Positions 1 to 7,971 of a stretch of DNA of 64,000 bases are shown here, one piece after another. Every line of letters starts with the position of its first letter. Within the stretch, counting starts at the first letter, position 1. The notes beneath the pieces are model-generated. The model did no database searches. It worked only from the letters and a program-made list of their open reading frames with translations, and was not told the origin of the DNA. The stretch is taken from NCBI RefSeq assembly GCF_916715725.1, contig NZ_CAKAPD010000002.1, positions 124,001-188,000 on the forward strand, in the 5' to 3' direction. The stretch is from an uncultured Rothia sp. GTDB lineage: Bacteria > Actinomycetota > Actinomycetes > Actinomycetales > Micrococcaceae. Made by a program: the position numbers and the translations under genes.

Positions 1-1133
1 TTCTCAATGTAGAAGCCGTACAGGGAGGCCGCCTTCTCCGGCGGATTATAGGAGACAGGCGCGACCATGCGGGTACCGCGCGCATTGCGGCTGATGTACC
101 AGTTGGCGGCCTCGTCAGCACCGGCGGCACCGCTGACGGTGCCAGCCCAGCTGGAGCCTTCCGCTTCGCATCCGATGAAGATGTTATGTGCCCATTCAAC
201 AAGCCAGCCGTGACCCGCGTTGGAGCGTGCGGTGCAGCCGATGAACATGTTGCGTTCACCCTGCACGATCCAGCCTGCGCCGGCGTGGCGGGTGGCGGGC
301 TCGTAGAGTGTGTTCTTGTTGCTGGTGCGGTGGTTGCTGTTGCTGGAGCAGTTTTCGAATTTTGCCTGCGCTGCGTACACCTCGATACCGGCGTAGGAGC
401 CGCCGCTGAGGTTCGCTTCGGCAACGTCGATACCGCGCAGCTTGTTGTCTGCCGCGCCGGAGTTCTGGCCTTCGTTGGGGCGGCGGGGGTGGCCGGCGGG
501 CTTGCCGAGCAGCAGGCCCTGGTTGAGGGTGCGGCGGATGGTCACGTCGTCAATTTTCATGCCCTGGTCATCCAGGCCGAGCACGGCAACGCCGATGGCG
601 GTGTCCCAGACTTCCACTCCGGCGATAACGGGCACGATGTCCGGTTCGTTGAGCATGTCGCCGGTCAGGTGGGTGTGGAAGATGACGCCGGCGACGTTAT
701 TCAGCGGGGCGGTGTGCGCATCGAGCGGGTAGCTGCTGATGGGGGTGTTTGCGGCGTTGGTGCGGATGTGCAGGTTGCGCACGCCCATGCGCATGGGCTT
801 GTTGGCGTTGTAGCTGCCGTAGACGGGGGTGGTGTAGCTGCCGACGTGGAACACGCCGGTGTATTCGGTGTGGCCGTTGGAGGTGGTGGGGATGGCACGG
901 TCGGAGTGCGCGATGACGACGGTTGAGGAGCCGTAGCCGAAGATTTCGACACGGTGCTTGATGTCGATGAAGGGGTAGGAGACGCGGTAGATGCCGCGGG
1001 GTAGTTCTACGGATCCGCCGCCGCGTGCGGCGACAGCGTCGACTGCTCGCTGGATGGCTGCGGTGGAGTCTTTGGCACCGGTGGGGTCTGCGCCGTAGTT
1101 GATGGCGTTGATGCTCATGGGCGTATCGGGCAT
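1..1133 (-). CDS. Pectate-lyase/GH28-like beta-helix protein, C-terminus beyond window
   Basis: The minus-strand frame is open from about 1133 to the window edge, so only the N-terminal ~377 residues are seen. The start region (MSINAINYGADPTGAKDST) followed by AAIQRAVDAVAARGGGSVEL is the classic opening of the Pectate_lyase_3 / glycosyl hydrolase 28-related parallel beta-helix fold. It is clearly paralogous to the next gene upstream (1536-2882): both share YRVSYPF, HRVEIFG, KPMRMGVR, VAGVIFHT, LGLDDQGMKIDD/K, ADNK and NMFIGCTA. No signal peptide is visible. ATG at 1133 and ATG at 1118 are both in frame; 1118 matches the paralogue's MSVN start better. Substrate is unknown; a role in polysaccharide binding or cleavage is only a family-level inference. 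Confidence 0.8.
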   Translation of the reverse strand, partial: MPDTPMSINAINYGADPTGAKDSTAAIQRAVDAVAARGGGSVELPRGIYRVSYPFIDIKHRVEIFGYGSSTVVIAHSDRAIPTTSNGHTEYTGVFHVGSYTTPVYGSYNANKPMRMGVRNLHIRTNAANTPISSYPLDAHTAPLNNVAGVIFHTHLTGDMLNEPDIVPVIAGVEVWDTAIGVAVLGLDDQGMKIDDVTIRRTLNQGLLLGKPAGHPRRPNEGQNSGAADNKLRGIDVAEANLSGGSYAGIEVYAAQAKFENCSSNSNHRTSNKNTLYEPATRHAGAGWIVQGERNMFIGCTARSNAGHGWLVEWAHNIFIGCEAEGSSWAGTVSGAAGADEAANWYISRNARGTRMVAPVSYNPPEKAASLYGFYIE

Positions 1134-1443
1134 GAGGGGCTCAATTCTTTCGATGGGTACCGCGTTCGGTGCTGAAGGCGGCGCGGGTGAGTGAATTGAG
1201 TGAATACGGCTGTAAGTGAATACGGTGCTGCGCGGGTGCAGTGTTGAGTTTGTGCGGTGCGGTGTGTTGGGCGCATTTCTGCGGATGTGTTGGCGTGTGC
1301 GGGTCTGTGCACCGGCAGACCTGCCTCCTGCTCAAGGGTACCGCATTGCGCGTGTGGAGGCGATGACCGGGCACTGTGATGCCCGCTCCCCTACCCCGTT
1401 TTTCTACGGTTTTTTCGGCTGTTTTGTGGGCGGGTTAAACGCC

Positions 1444-1471
1444 GAGGGGCGGGGATTACTCCCCGCCCCTC
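1444..1471 (-). terminator. Hairpin between the two beta-helix genes
   Basis: A GC-rich inverted repeat (GAGGGGCGGGG, 4-5 base loop, CCCCGCCCCTC) lies 65 bases downstream of the 1536-2882 gene on its strand. The T-tract is poor, so this may be a weak terminator or a processing hairpin. Nothing else was recognised in the 400-base gap 1134-1535. Confidence 0.55.
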
Positions 1472-1535
1472 AGACGTATGCGTTTTAAGATTTTGTGATC
1501 ACGAGCCTCAGCCCGCGCAGCTCAACCCGTGAGGG

Positions 1536-2882
1536 TTAGCCCATGAACACGCCGTTGCCGCGCTTCTCCAGCTGCTTCGGCGCGAAGGTTGCGTGGCGAA
1601 TATGATCCACCTCGATGAGCACGTTATCGCCCATCGCGCCGGTCACGTGAACGCGGCGGCCAACCATGTTGTTATCACCAATACGGTCATCCTTCGCGGA
1701 CGCAGTCGTAATGTGCATATCGCGAATGTTGTTCTCAATGTAGAAACCGTACAGGGAAGCCTTCGCCCAGCTGTAAGGGTTGTGCGAGCGAGGAGCCACG
1801 AAGCGGCTACCGCGTGCGTTACGGCCAATGTACCAGTTTGCAGCCTCGTCGCCTCGAGCGGCGCCGGTAACAGCATCCTGGAAGCTGGAAGACTCGCCCA
1901 GGCAGCCAATGAACTGATTGTTGCCCCACTCCACGAGCCAGCCGTGACCGGCGTTCTCCTGGGCGGTGCAGCCAATGAACATGTTGCGGGTGCCCTGAAT
2001 GAACCAGCCTGCGCCCACGTGGCGGGTCTTCACCTCGTACAGGGCGTTCTTACCCATGTTGCGCTTGTTGAACCAGCTGGTGGACGCCTCGAACTTGGAC
2101 TGAGAAGTATAAATCTCGATACCCGCGTAGGTGCCGAAGCTCATGTTTGCGTCAGAAACGTCAATCATGGAGAACTTGTTATCTGCCGCGCCGGGGGTGT
2201 CACCCTCGCGGGGGCGCAGCGGGTGGCCGACAGGCTTGCCGACCAGCAGGCCCTGGCGCAGGGTCTGGCGGATGCGCAGCTTGTCAATCTTCATGCCCTG
2301 GTCGTCCAGGCCCAGGATCGCAACGCCGATAGCGGTGTCCCAGATTTCGATGTTGGACAGGGTGGGCACTGCGTCCGGCTCACCGGGGTTAGCGTCCGCA
2401 ATGCGGGTGTGGAAGATGACGCCTGCAACGTTGTCGACGGGCTGGGTGTGCTTCTCCAGGAAAATCTGGTTGCTCTTAGAATCCAGCGGCAGGTTGTACT
2501 TGTTGGTGCGGATGAACAGGTCACGCACGCCCATACGCATGGGCTTGTTCTGGTTGGTGCCACCGCTCATGGGGGTGGTGTAGCTACCGGTGTGGAAAAC
2601 GCCGGTGCATTCGTAGCTACCGTTCTTGGTGGAGGGAATACCCTTGTCGGTGAAAGCGACGATTCGGGTTGCCTGACCGTGGCCGAAGATTTCGACGCGG
2701 TGCTTCATTTCGATGAAGGGATAGGAGACGCGGTACATACCGCCGGGAATCTCCACGGAGCCGCCGCCCTGCGCAGCAACATCATCGATAGCCTTCTGGA
2801 TAGCACTAGTGGAGTCTCGTACGCCGGTGGGGTCAGCATTGTACTTGGAATCGCATACGTTCACGCTCATGATGGTAGCCAT
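1536..2882 (-). CDS. Pectate-lyase/GH28-like beta-helix protein
   Basis: Predicted 448 residues. Opens with MATIMSVNVCDSKYNADPTG, then AAIQ/KAIDDVAAQGGGSVEI, the Pectate_lyase_3 signature; the remaining protein is rich in short beta-strand repeats (NMFIGCTAQENAGHGW, NNQFIGCLGESSSF) as expected for a right-handed beta-helix. The start at 2882 is chosen because AAGAAAGAGGAC lies just upstream; a longer frame to 2948 adds 22 residues without family similarity. No secretion signal is evident, which is unusual for a carbohydrate-active enzyme of this fold. Tandem paralogue of the gene at the left edge, so the pair arose by duplication. Substrate and catalytic residues cannot be assigned from the sequence. 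Confidence 0.85.
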   Translation of the reverse strand: MATIMSVNVCDSKYNADPTGVRDSTSAIQKAIDDVAAQGGGSVEIPGGMYRVSYPFIEMKHRVEIFGHGQATRIVAFTDKGIPSTKNGSYECTGVFHTGSYTTPMSGGTNQNKPMRMGVRDLFIRTNKYNLPLDSKSNQIFLEKHTQPVDNVAGVIFHTRIADANPGEPDAVPTLSNIEIWDTAIGVAILGLDDQGMKIDKLRIRQTLRQGLLVGKPVGHPLRPREGDTPGAADNKFSMIDVSDANMSFGTYAGIEIYTSQSKFEASTSWFNKRNMGKNALYEVKTRHVGAGWFIQGTRNMFIGCTAQENAGHGWLVEWGNNQFIGCLGESSSFQDAVTGAARGDEAANWYIGRNARGSRFVAPRSHNPYSWAKASLYGFYIENNIRDMHITTASAKDDRIGDNNMVGRRVHVTGAMGDNVLIEVDHIRHATFAPKQLEKRGNGVFMG

Positions 2883-3472
2883 GGAGTGTCCTCTTTCTTG
2901 GCGGATACAGACAGCGATTAGCGCGTAGATGGAATCTAAGCGCGTCATTAAGCTGAGTGTATCCAGTTGTGTTTGAGTGAATAAATGGTTTTGAGCTTCC
3001 TTCCGGTTGAGTGAGTGAGTCTCTTCCGGTGTGGGATGCGGGCGGGGAGTGAATCCGCTGCATCAACGCTCGTGGGCGGTGTGAGGGAGTGAATCTCAAC
3101 CATTCCCACATGAGTCATAAATTCTTGCATACAGGATGCAAATCTGTCTAACCCATCGACAAAATATTCTAGGGCAAAATTGGGGCTTTTTCACCGCTCA
3201 ACACCCGATAGTGTTGATTGTCTCGCCGGTCACTTTGATGCAATAGAGTGCACATAACCCACAGAAAACCAACCGACCAGTACAAATACCACATTTTGCA
3301 CACAAATGCACTAGTCAGAGAGTTTTTCGATGAATGCGCGCTATATCACTTCATAGACAGGTCATCCAGACCCAAAGAACCCATTAAAACCCCTCATCAG
3401 CGGCTTATCTCACAGACTCAGAGGCCCCCAATAGCACCCGCCGGGCGGCCCGGCAGGCAGGTTTCAAACCCC
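2883..3472. other. Non-coding gap upstream of the beta-helix gene
   Basis: About 590 bases with lower GC than the flanking genes. It should hold the promoter for the minus-strand gene starting at 2882. Frames through it are not protein-like. No repeat, RNA gene or clear terminator was recognised. Confidence 0.4.
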
Positions 3473-4471
3473 CTACTGAACTTCCTTCGCGGAGGCGGCA
3501 CCCACCACATCCAGGCGCGCATAGCGGCCCGCAAGCCAGGTACAAATCATCAACTGAACCTGATGGAAAATCATGATCGGCAGCATCATCAGACCCAGCG
3601 AGCCCGCACCAAAAATAATGATCGCCATCGGCAGACCAGCCGCCAGCGACTTCTTCGAACCGCAGAACTGAATCGTAGTGCGGTCGGCACGGTTGAAGCC
3701 CAGGCGCTTAGCCATCTGGTCGGTCAGCCACAGCATGAACACCACGATAATCGCCATGAGCACGACCAGCAGCACGATCTGCCACCACGCCACGCGCGTC
3801 CACACACCCTGCACCACCGAAGCGGAAAACGCCGAATACACAATCATCATGACCGAGAACTTATCCAGCCACTTGGTCGTCGGCTTCTTAGCGAACTCCC
3901 CCACCCAGCGGCGCGTCAGCTGACCGAGCACGAACGGCAGGAACAGCTGAATGGCGATGTCCAGGAAGACCGTTCCGGAGAACTCAATATGGCCCGTGTT
4001 CATCAGCAGCATGGCGAGCAGCGGGGTCGCCACCACACCCACAATCGAAGAGAGCGAAGCACTCACAATCGCCGCCGCCACGTTACCGCCCGCAATCGAG
4101 GTGAACGCAATCGACGCCTGCACGGTCGAGGGCACAAAGGTCAAGAACAGAATGCCCATGTACAGCCCATCACCGAGCACAAAACGCAGCGGTGAAAGCG
4201 CCAAACCGACCAGCGGGAACAGCACGAACGTGCAGCTCAGAATCATCAGGTGCAGACGCCAGTGGGTCAGGCCGCGAATAGCCTCCGCGGTGGAGAGGCG
4301 AGCGCCGTACAGGTAGAACAGCAGGGCGACCGCGAACTTCGTTCCGGTGCTGAACCATTCGGCAAAGTCGCCGCGCGCTGGCACGATAATGGCGAGGATG
4401 ACCGCGGTAATGAGCATGGTCAGCAGCGGGTCGAGTTTGATGGAGCGAAGTGATGAAAGCATGGTTTCCAT
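3473..4471 (-). CDS. SBF-like (bile acid:sodium symporter superfamily) membrane transporter
   Basis: 332 residues, almost entirely hydrophobic segments, about ten predicted membrane helices. The early KFAVALLFYLYGARLS and later FCGSKKSLAAGLPMA motifs are characteristic of SBF-like proteins (PF13593), the YfeH-type branch of the bile-acid/arsenite-type transporter fold. Family members exchange sodium or protons for organic anions; the substrate here cannot be read. ATG at 4471 (METMLSSL) is preferred to the upstream in-frame start at 4519, whose extra residues are cysteine/arginine rich and not membrane-protein-like; ATG 4462 is also possible. Stands alone, downstream of the M48 peptidase gene on the same strand with a terminator between them. 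Confidence 0.85.
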   Translation of the reverse strand: METMLSSLRSIKLDPLLTMLITAVILAIIVPARGDFAEWFSTGTKFAVALLFYLYGARLSTAEAIRGLTHWRLHLMILSCTFVLFPLVGLALSPLRFVLGDGLYMGILFLTFVPSTVQASIAFTSIAGGNVAAAIVSASLSSIVGVVATPLLAMLLMNTGHIEFSGTVFLDIAIQLFLPFVLGQLTRRWVGEFAKKPTTKWLDKFSVMMIVYSAFSASVVQGVWTRVAWWQIVLLVVLMAIIVVFMLWLTDQMAKRLGFNRADRTTIQFCGSKKSLAAGLPMAIIIFGAGSLGLMMLPIMIFHQVQLMICTWLAGRYARLDVVGAASAKEVQ

Positions 4472-4570
4472 TCTAGAACTGCGGCACGCGGCGGATGCGG
4501 GGCAGGCGCTTCTTCTCACCTGGGGGTCACGAGGGGAGAGCTTAGAAGTGTGCAGGAGGCGGTTAACAGC

Positions 4571-4608
4571 CGAACCCGCCGGAGTGCGTTAGCACCCCGA
4601 CGGGTTCG
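4571..4608 (-). terminator. Rho-independent-type hairpin after the M48 peptidase gene
   Basis: Inverted repeat CGAACCCG ... CGGGTTCG with further pairing inside (CCGGAGTGC / GCACCCCGA), 55 bases downstream of the M48 gene stop on the minus strand. Confidence 0.6.
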
Positions 4609-4662
4609 TGAAGGTTATTGAGCTGTGCGGCTCAGATGAGGCGTTCAGAGTAGGCTCAGTGG

Positions 4663-6273
4663 CTACTTCTTATCACCGTCGAAGCCGTAACCGTAGGAGC
4701 CACCCTCAGAGGAGTTGTTGCCGTACTGGCCGTAACCGTACTGCTCGGACTGGCCATTAGGCTGACCGGCAGAAGGCTGCTCGGAAGCAGACTGACCTGC
4801 ACCGTTCTGAGCTGCACCGTTCTGGCCTGCGGCAGGCTGACCGAAGCCGGGCTGCTGACCGTAAGACGGCTGACCCGGCGCGGGCGCCTGCGGGCCGCCG
4901 GGCGCACCCGGTGCCGGCATGCCACCGGCGGCGGCGTACGCATCCCAACGCTGACCGTGGAAGGCACGAGCCTGCTCGGTGAGCCAGCCAGCGAACAGGG
5001 TCGAGTTCGCATCGAACTCGGGGGCGTTCTCAGGCTTGGGGTACACGTCCACAGTCTCCAGGGTGTGGTCAGCCCAGGCGTCCTGGTGCTCACGCATGAA
5101 CTCGGTGGACTGAATCGGGTCAGGCCACATGTGCACCGGCTCAGATGCCGGAATCAGGACCGGAACGCGCGGTGCGGAGTCCTTGACCGGGTTCTCAGTT
5201 GGGCGCCAGAACAGGCGGCCGGGCTGGGTGCGGTCACGCAGCGCGTGCGCACGCCAGGTGAGAATGGGGTGGCTTGCCAGCAGGTTCACATACCAGACGG
5301 CAAGGCCTCGGTCAGTGACGGCACGGTCGGCAAGCTCATCGAAGTTAACCTGCTTGTTCAGGTACTTACCCGCCGCAAGCACCTTGATGGCGCCCTCAGC
5401 GCCCTCGGGGCAGAAGCGGTAGCCGAAGTTATCGGCGGTGTACTCCTGCGAGCGGGACAGCGCACTCGACAGCACCGGAATCTGGTTGAACAGCGTGGTG
5501 AAAATCAGACGGAAATAACCGACGTGACCTGCGGCGATATGGCCAACCTCGTGGCCGATAATGAAGCGCAGCGCCTGCGGATCACGAGACTTACCACCAA
5601 TTTCGAACAGGTCGGAGTACAGGCAGATATAGCGGCGGAAACCGTGACCTGCCGCGAAAGCGTTCATGGTGCCGTTACCGAGGATGACGTACGCATCCGG
5701 CACGCGGCGCAGGCCCGCAGCCTCAGCTGCTTCGGCGAGCATCTGGTACGCCTCGGGGAACTGGGTCGGGGTGATGCGCACACCGTGAACACGCTGCTGA
5801 GCATAGTAGATTGCACGAACAATGAAGACGGCAATCGGGCCCAGGATGAGCAGACCAACCGTCTGGAAAATCAGGTCTTCCAGGCTCGCGGAGGTGCTAC
5901 CGGAAGAAGGTACTCGAACCGAACCTTCACCGGTTGAGCTGAAGACGTAACGCATCATCGAGCTGAACAGGTCGGCAAGCGCCATGAACAGCACAATGTA
6001 GCCGACCGCGGTGACGGCGTAGGCGGCGACCAGCCACGGAATTTCGGAGGGGTGACGCAGCGCGTGCAGCACCTTCGGCGGCAGCATCGACTGGTAGGCG
6101 AAGAGCTTCGGCTGGGGCAGGGGGCTGACCGGCTTCTGGCGCTCGTCTTCGGGGAGCCAGCCGGCGGAGAGGTCCTGCGGGAGGGGCTCACCGGGGGCAC
6201 GGAATGCCTGCTGGCCGGGCTGGGCGTTGAACTGCCCGCCGGGCTGCTGGTGGTTTTCAGGGGGTTGAGTCAT
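4663..6273 (-). CDS. M48-family membrane zinc metallopeptidase with disordered C-tail
   Basis: 536 residues. Two membrane helices (about 78-110 and 132-157) precede the peptidase domain. HEVGHIAAGH at 241-250 is the zinc-binding HExxH motif with its glutamate; SRSQEYTADNFGYRF supplies the third ligand Glu near residue 277, the pattern of M48/HtpX-type proteases. N-terminal ~50 residues and the last ~110 residues are low complexity: Pro/Gly/Gln/Ala in the tail, ending in Gly/Tyr-rich repeats, presumably disordered. The family acts at the cytoplasmic membrane in protein quality control; targets here are unknown. Start at 6273 has only a modest ribosome site (GCGGACGAG). Longer than HtpX (~290 aa) because of the tails. 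Confidence 0.9.
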   Translation of the reverse strand: MTQPPENHQQPGGQFNAQPGQQAFRAPGEPLPQDLSAGWLPEDERQKPVSPLPQPKLFAYQSMLPPKVLHALRHPSEIPWLVAAYAVTAVGYIVLFMALADLFSSMMRYVFSSTGEGSVRVPSSGSTSASLEDLIFQTVGLLILGPIAVFIVRAIYYAQQRVHGVRITPTQFPEAYQMLAEAAEAAGLRRVPDAYVILGNGTMNAFAAGHGFRRYICLYSDLFEIGGKSRDPQALRFIIGHEVGHIAAGHVGYFRLIFTTLFNQIPVLSSALSRSQEYTADNFGYRFCPEGAEGAIKVLAAGKYLNKQVNFDELADRAVTDRGLAVWYVNLLASHPILTWRAHALRDRTQPGRLFWRPTENPVKDSAPRVPVLIPASEPVHMWPDPIQSTEFMREHQDAWADHTLETVDVYPKPENAPEFDANSTLFAGWLTEQARAFHGQRWDAYAAAGGMPAPGAPGGPQAPAPGQPSYGQQPGFGQPAAGQNGAAQNGAGQSASEQPSAGQPNGQSEQYGYGQYGNNSSEGGSYGYGFDGDKK

Positions 6274-6430
6274 GTCTCGTCCGCTTCGTATCGAGTGTTG
6301 TCTGATTCCACTCTATCGTTTTTGGGCACTTACTAGTGAATGTGAATGCGCTTTTTCTCATAGAATGCCCATTCGCGACGCTACAGTACGCCCCAGTGTA
6401 AGGAGCGCACCGCCTCGCGGGCATAAAGTA

Positions 6431-6471
6431 ATCCGCCGCGGCACCCATACAGGATGGGCGCCACGGCGGAT
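6431..6471 (-). terminator. Terminator hairpin after ackA
   Basis: Long inverted repeat ATCCGCCG(C)GGC(A)CCCAT, loop ACAGG, ATGGG(C)GCC(A)CGGCGGAT, 42 bases past the ackA stop on the minus strand. Confidence 0.7.
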
Positions 6472-6512
6472 AACGTTACGCTGTACCGCCTACACGGCCG
6501 GGTGCGTGGGGC

Positions 6513-7649
6513 TTAGAGGCTCTTGACGAGTTCCTCGGTAGCCTCAGCGATAGCCTTCTCCTCGTTGGTGGGGATGACCAGCACCTTGATAGCGGAATCC
6601 TCGGTGGAAATCACGCGCGGCTCGGGGGAACGCTTAGCGTTCTCTTCCTCGTTGTACTTGATGCCGAGAGCACCGAGGCGGTCCAGGACCAGCTTGCGGA
6701 AGTCGCCGGAGTTCTCGCCGATACCTGCGGTGAAGATCAGTGCCTGCGCGCCGCCAACAACCAGGTTGTAGCCGCCAATGTACTTCATCAGGCGGTAGGA
6801 GGTCATGTCCAGTGCGAGCTGTGCACGCTCGTCGCCGGACTGTGCAGCCTCAACGACCTTACGCATGTCGTTGGAGCCAGCCAGTGCGAGCAGGCCGGAC
6901 TCCTTGTTCAGGATGGTGTCCAGGCGTGCACCGTCGATGCCCTCACGAATCAGGATGGTGGTCAGTGCCGAGGGGTCGATGTCGCCGGAGCGGGTACCCA
7001 TGATCAGGCCAGCCAGCGGGGTGTAGCCCATGGAGGTGTCGACGGACTTGCCGCCCTTCACAGCGGTCACGGACGCGCCGTTACCGAGGTGAGCAACGAT
7101 GCCGTTGAACTCGTCGCGTGCAATGCCGAGCATGTCAGCTGCAACGTGGGAGACGTACTCGTGGCTGGTGCCGTGGAAGCCGTAGCGGCGGATGCTGTAC
7201 TTGTCAGCCAGGTCGTAGGGGATCGCGTAGCGCCATGCTTCTTCGGGCATGGTGGAGTGGAACGCGGTGTCGAAGATAGCAACCTGCGGCAGGGAGGGCC
7301 ACTTGTGCATTGCTGCGCGCATGCCCTGAGCGTGTGCGGGGTTGTGCAGCGGTGCCAGCGGGGAGAGGTCGTCGATCTGCTGGACAACTTCCTCGGTCAG
7401 CAGGGTGGGGTGGGTGAACTTCTCTGCACCCTGCACCACGCGGTGGCCGACTGCCTGCAGCTCACGGCCTGCCAGGACGGGCTCAAGCTTCTCGGACATG
7501 ATGTCGAATGCGACTTCGTGGTTGGGCACGTCGGTGCCGATGTTTTCGACGAGGCCGGAGGTCAGCATCTGCTCTGCCTCGGGCAGGGAGGTGTCACGCA
7601 CCTGGTACTTCAGGGAGGAAGAACCGGCGTTCACAACGAGAATAAGCAT
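6513..7649 (-). CDS. ackA: Acetate kinase
   Basis: 378 residues, typical length. Starts MLILVVNAGSSSLKYQ, the N-terminal acetate kinase signature; HRVVQGAEKFTHP, GFHGTSHEYV, NGASVTAVKGGKSVDTSMGY, MGTRSGDIDP and TAGIGENSGDFR are the family's substrate and nucleotide site motifs. Interconverts acetyl phosphate + ADP and acetate + ATP in the cytoplasm, working with phosphotransacetylase (pta, 21915-24005), which here is not adjacent. Start at 7649 is chosen by the conserved N-terminus; AGAAGA lies upstream. A small frame from the upstream ABC operon (7594-7971) overlaps the first 55 bases in another phase. Downstream terminator at 6431-6471. Confidence 0.97.
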   Translation of the reverse strand: MLILVVNAGSSSLKYQVRDTSLPEAEQMLTSGLVENIGTDVPNHEVAFDIMSEKLEPVLAGRELQAVGHRVVQGAEKFTHPTLLTEEVVQQIDDLSPLAPLHNPAHAQGMRAAMHKWPSLPQVAIFDTAFHSTMPEEAWRYAIPYDLADKYSIRRYGFHGTSHEYVSHVAADMLGIARDEFNGIVAHLGNGASVTAVKGGKSVDTSMGYTPLAGLIMGTRSGDIDPSALTTILIREGIDGARLDTILNKESGLLALAGSNDMRKVVEAAQSGDERAQLALDMTSYRLMKYIGGYNLVVGGAQALIFTAGIGENSGDFRKLVLDRLGALGIKYNEEENAKRSPEPRVISTEDSAIKVLVIPTNEEKAIAEATEELVKSL

Positions 7650-7971
7650 GAAAGTATCTTCTTTCGTAGTTTTCTTTTCGTTCCATTCTCGCACTTTTCG
7701 AGCCTGCGTGCGAGACGGCCCCGACTGTGTTTTTAACGGGGGTTTTTACAGGGGGCAGGAGGCGAGGGGTTGGTGGGCTCTTTTCTTTCTCATCCGCCTC
7801 GGGTAAGTCCAGCGGTGTCGCCTCGCGGTCAGGTGTGCACAGTGTGGCGCCGTACTCGTTCAGAAGTGCCACCGACGAATCGGTCCAGGCTATAGGTTTG
7901 ACCCTATAGATTCGCATTTCGTCCTCGATAGTTCTTGGAGAAAAACGTAGTACTTGGGTCAGCTCACGCAT
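7594..7971 (-). CDS. Small protein of unknown function coupled to the ABC exporter
   Basis: 125 codons. ATG 7971 overlaps the ABC-transporter stop by 8 bases (ATGCGTGA), suggesting translational coupling. The first ~55 residues (e.g. EDEMRIYRVKPIAWTDSSVA, LLNEYGATLCTPDREATPL) look like genuine protein with mixed hydrophobic and charged residues and one Cys; the remainder becomes Pro/Lys/Arg rich and finally runs through the ackA ribosome site and first 55 bases in another frame, so the 3' end may be decayed or frameshifted. No family recognised. Its position directly behind an exporter makes a substrate, leader peptide or immunity protein conceivable, but nothing in the sequence proves this. 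It could also be a non-coding frame. Confidence 0.4.
   Translation of the reverse strand: MRELTQVLRFSPRTIEDEMRIYRVKPIAWTDSSVALLNEYGATLCTPDREATPLDLPEADEKEKSPPTPRLLPPVKTPVKNTVGAVSHAGSKSARMERKENYERRYFHAYSRCERRFFLPEVPGA

Noticed and set aside
1593..2921. Long plus-strand frame (442 codons) opposite the beta-helix gene
   Set aside because: It is the antisense shadow of a clearly homologous gene; its Val/Ala/Gly/His-rich translation is typical of reverse reading of GC-biased codons.
3248..4195. Plus-strand 315-codon frame over the SBF transporter
   Set aside because: Arg/His/Gln-rich translation and overlap with a convincing membrane transporter on the other strand.
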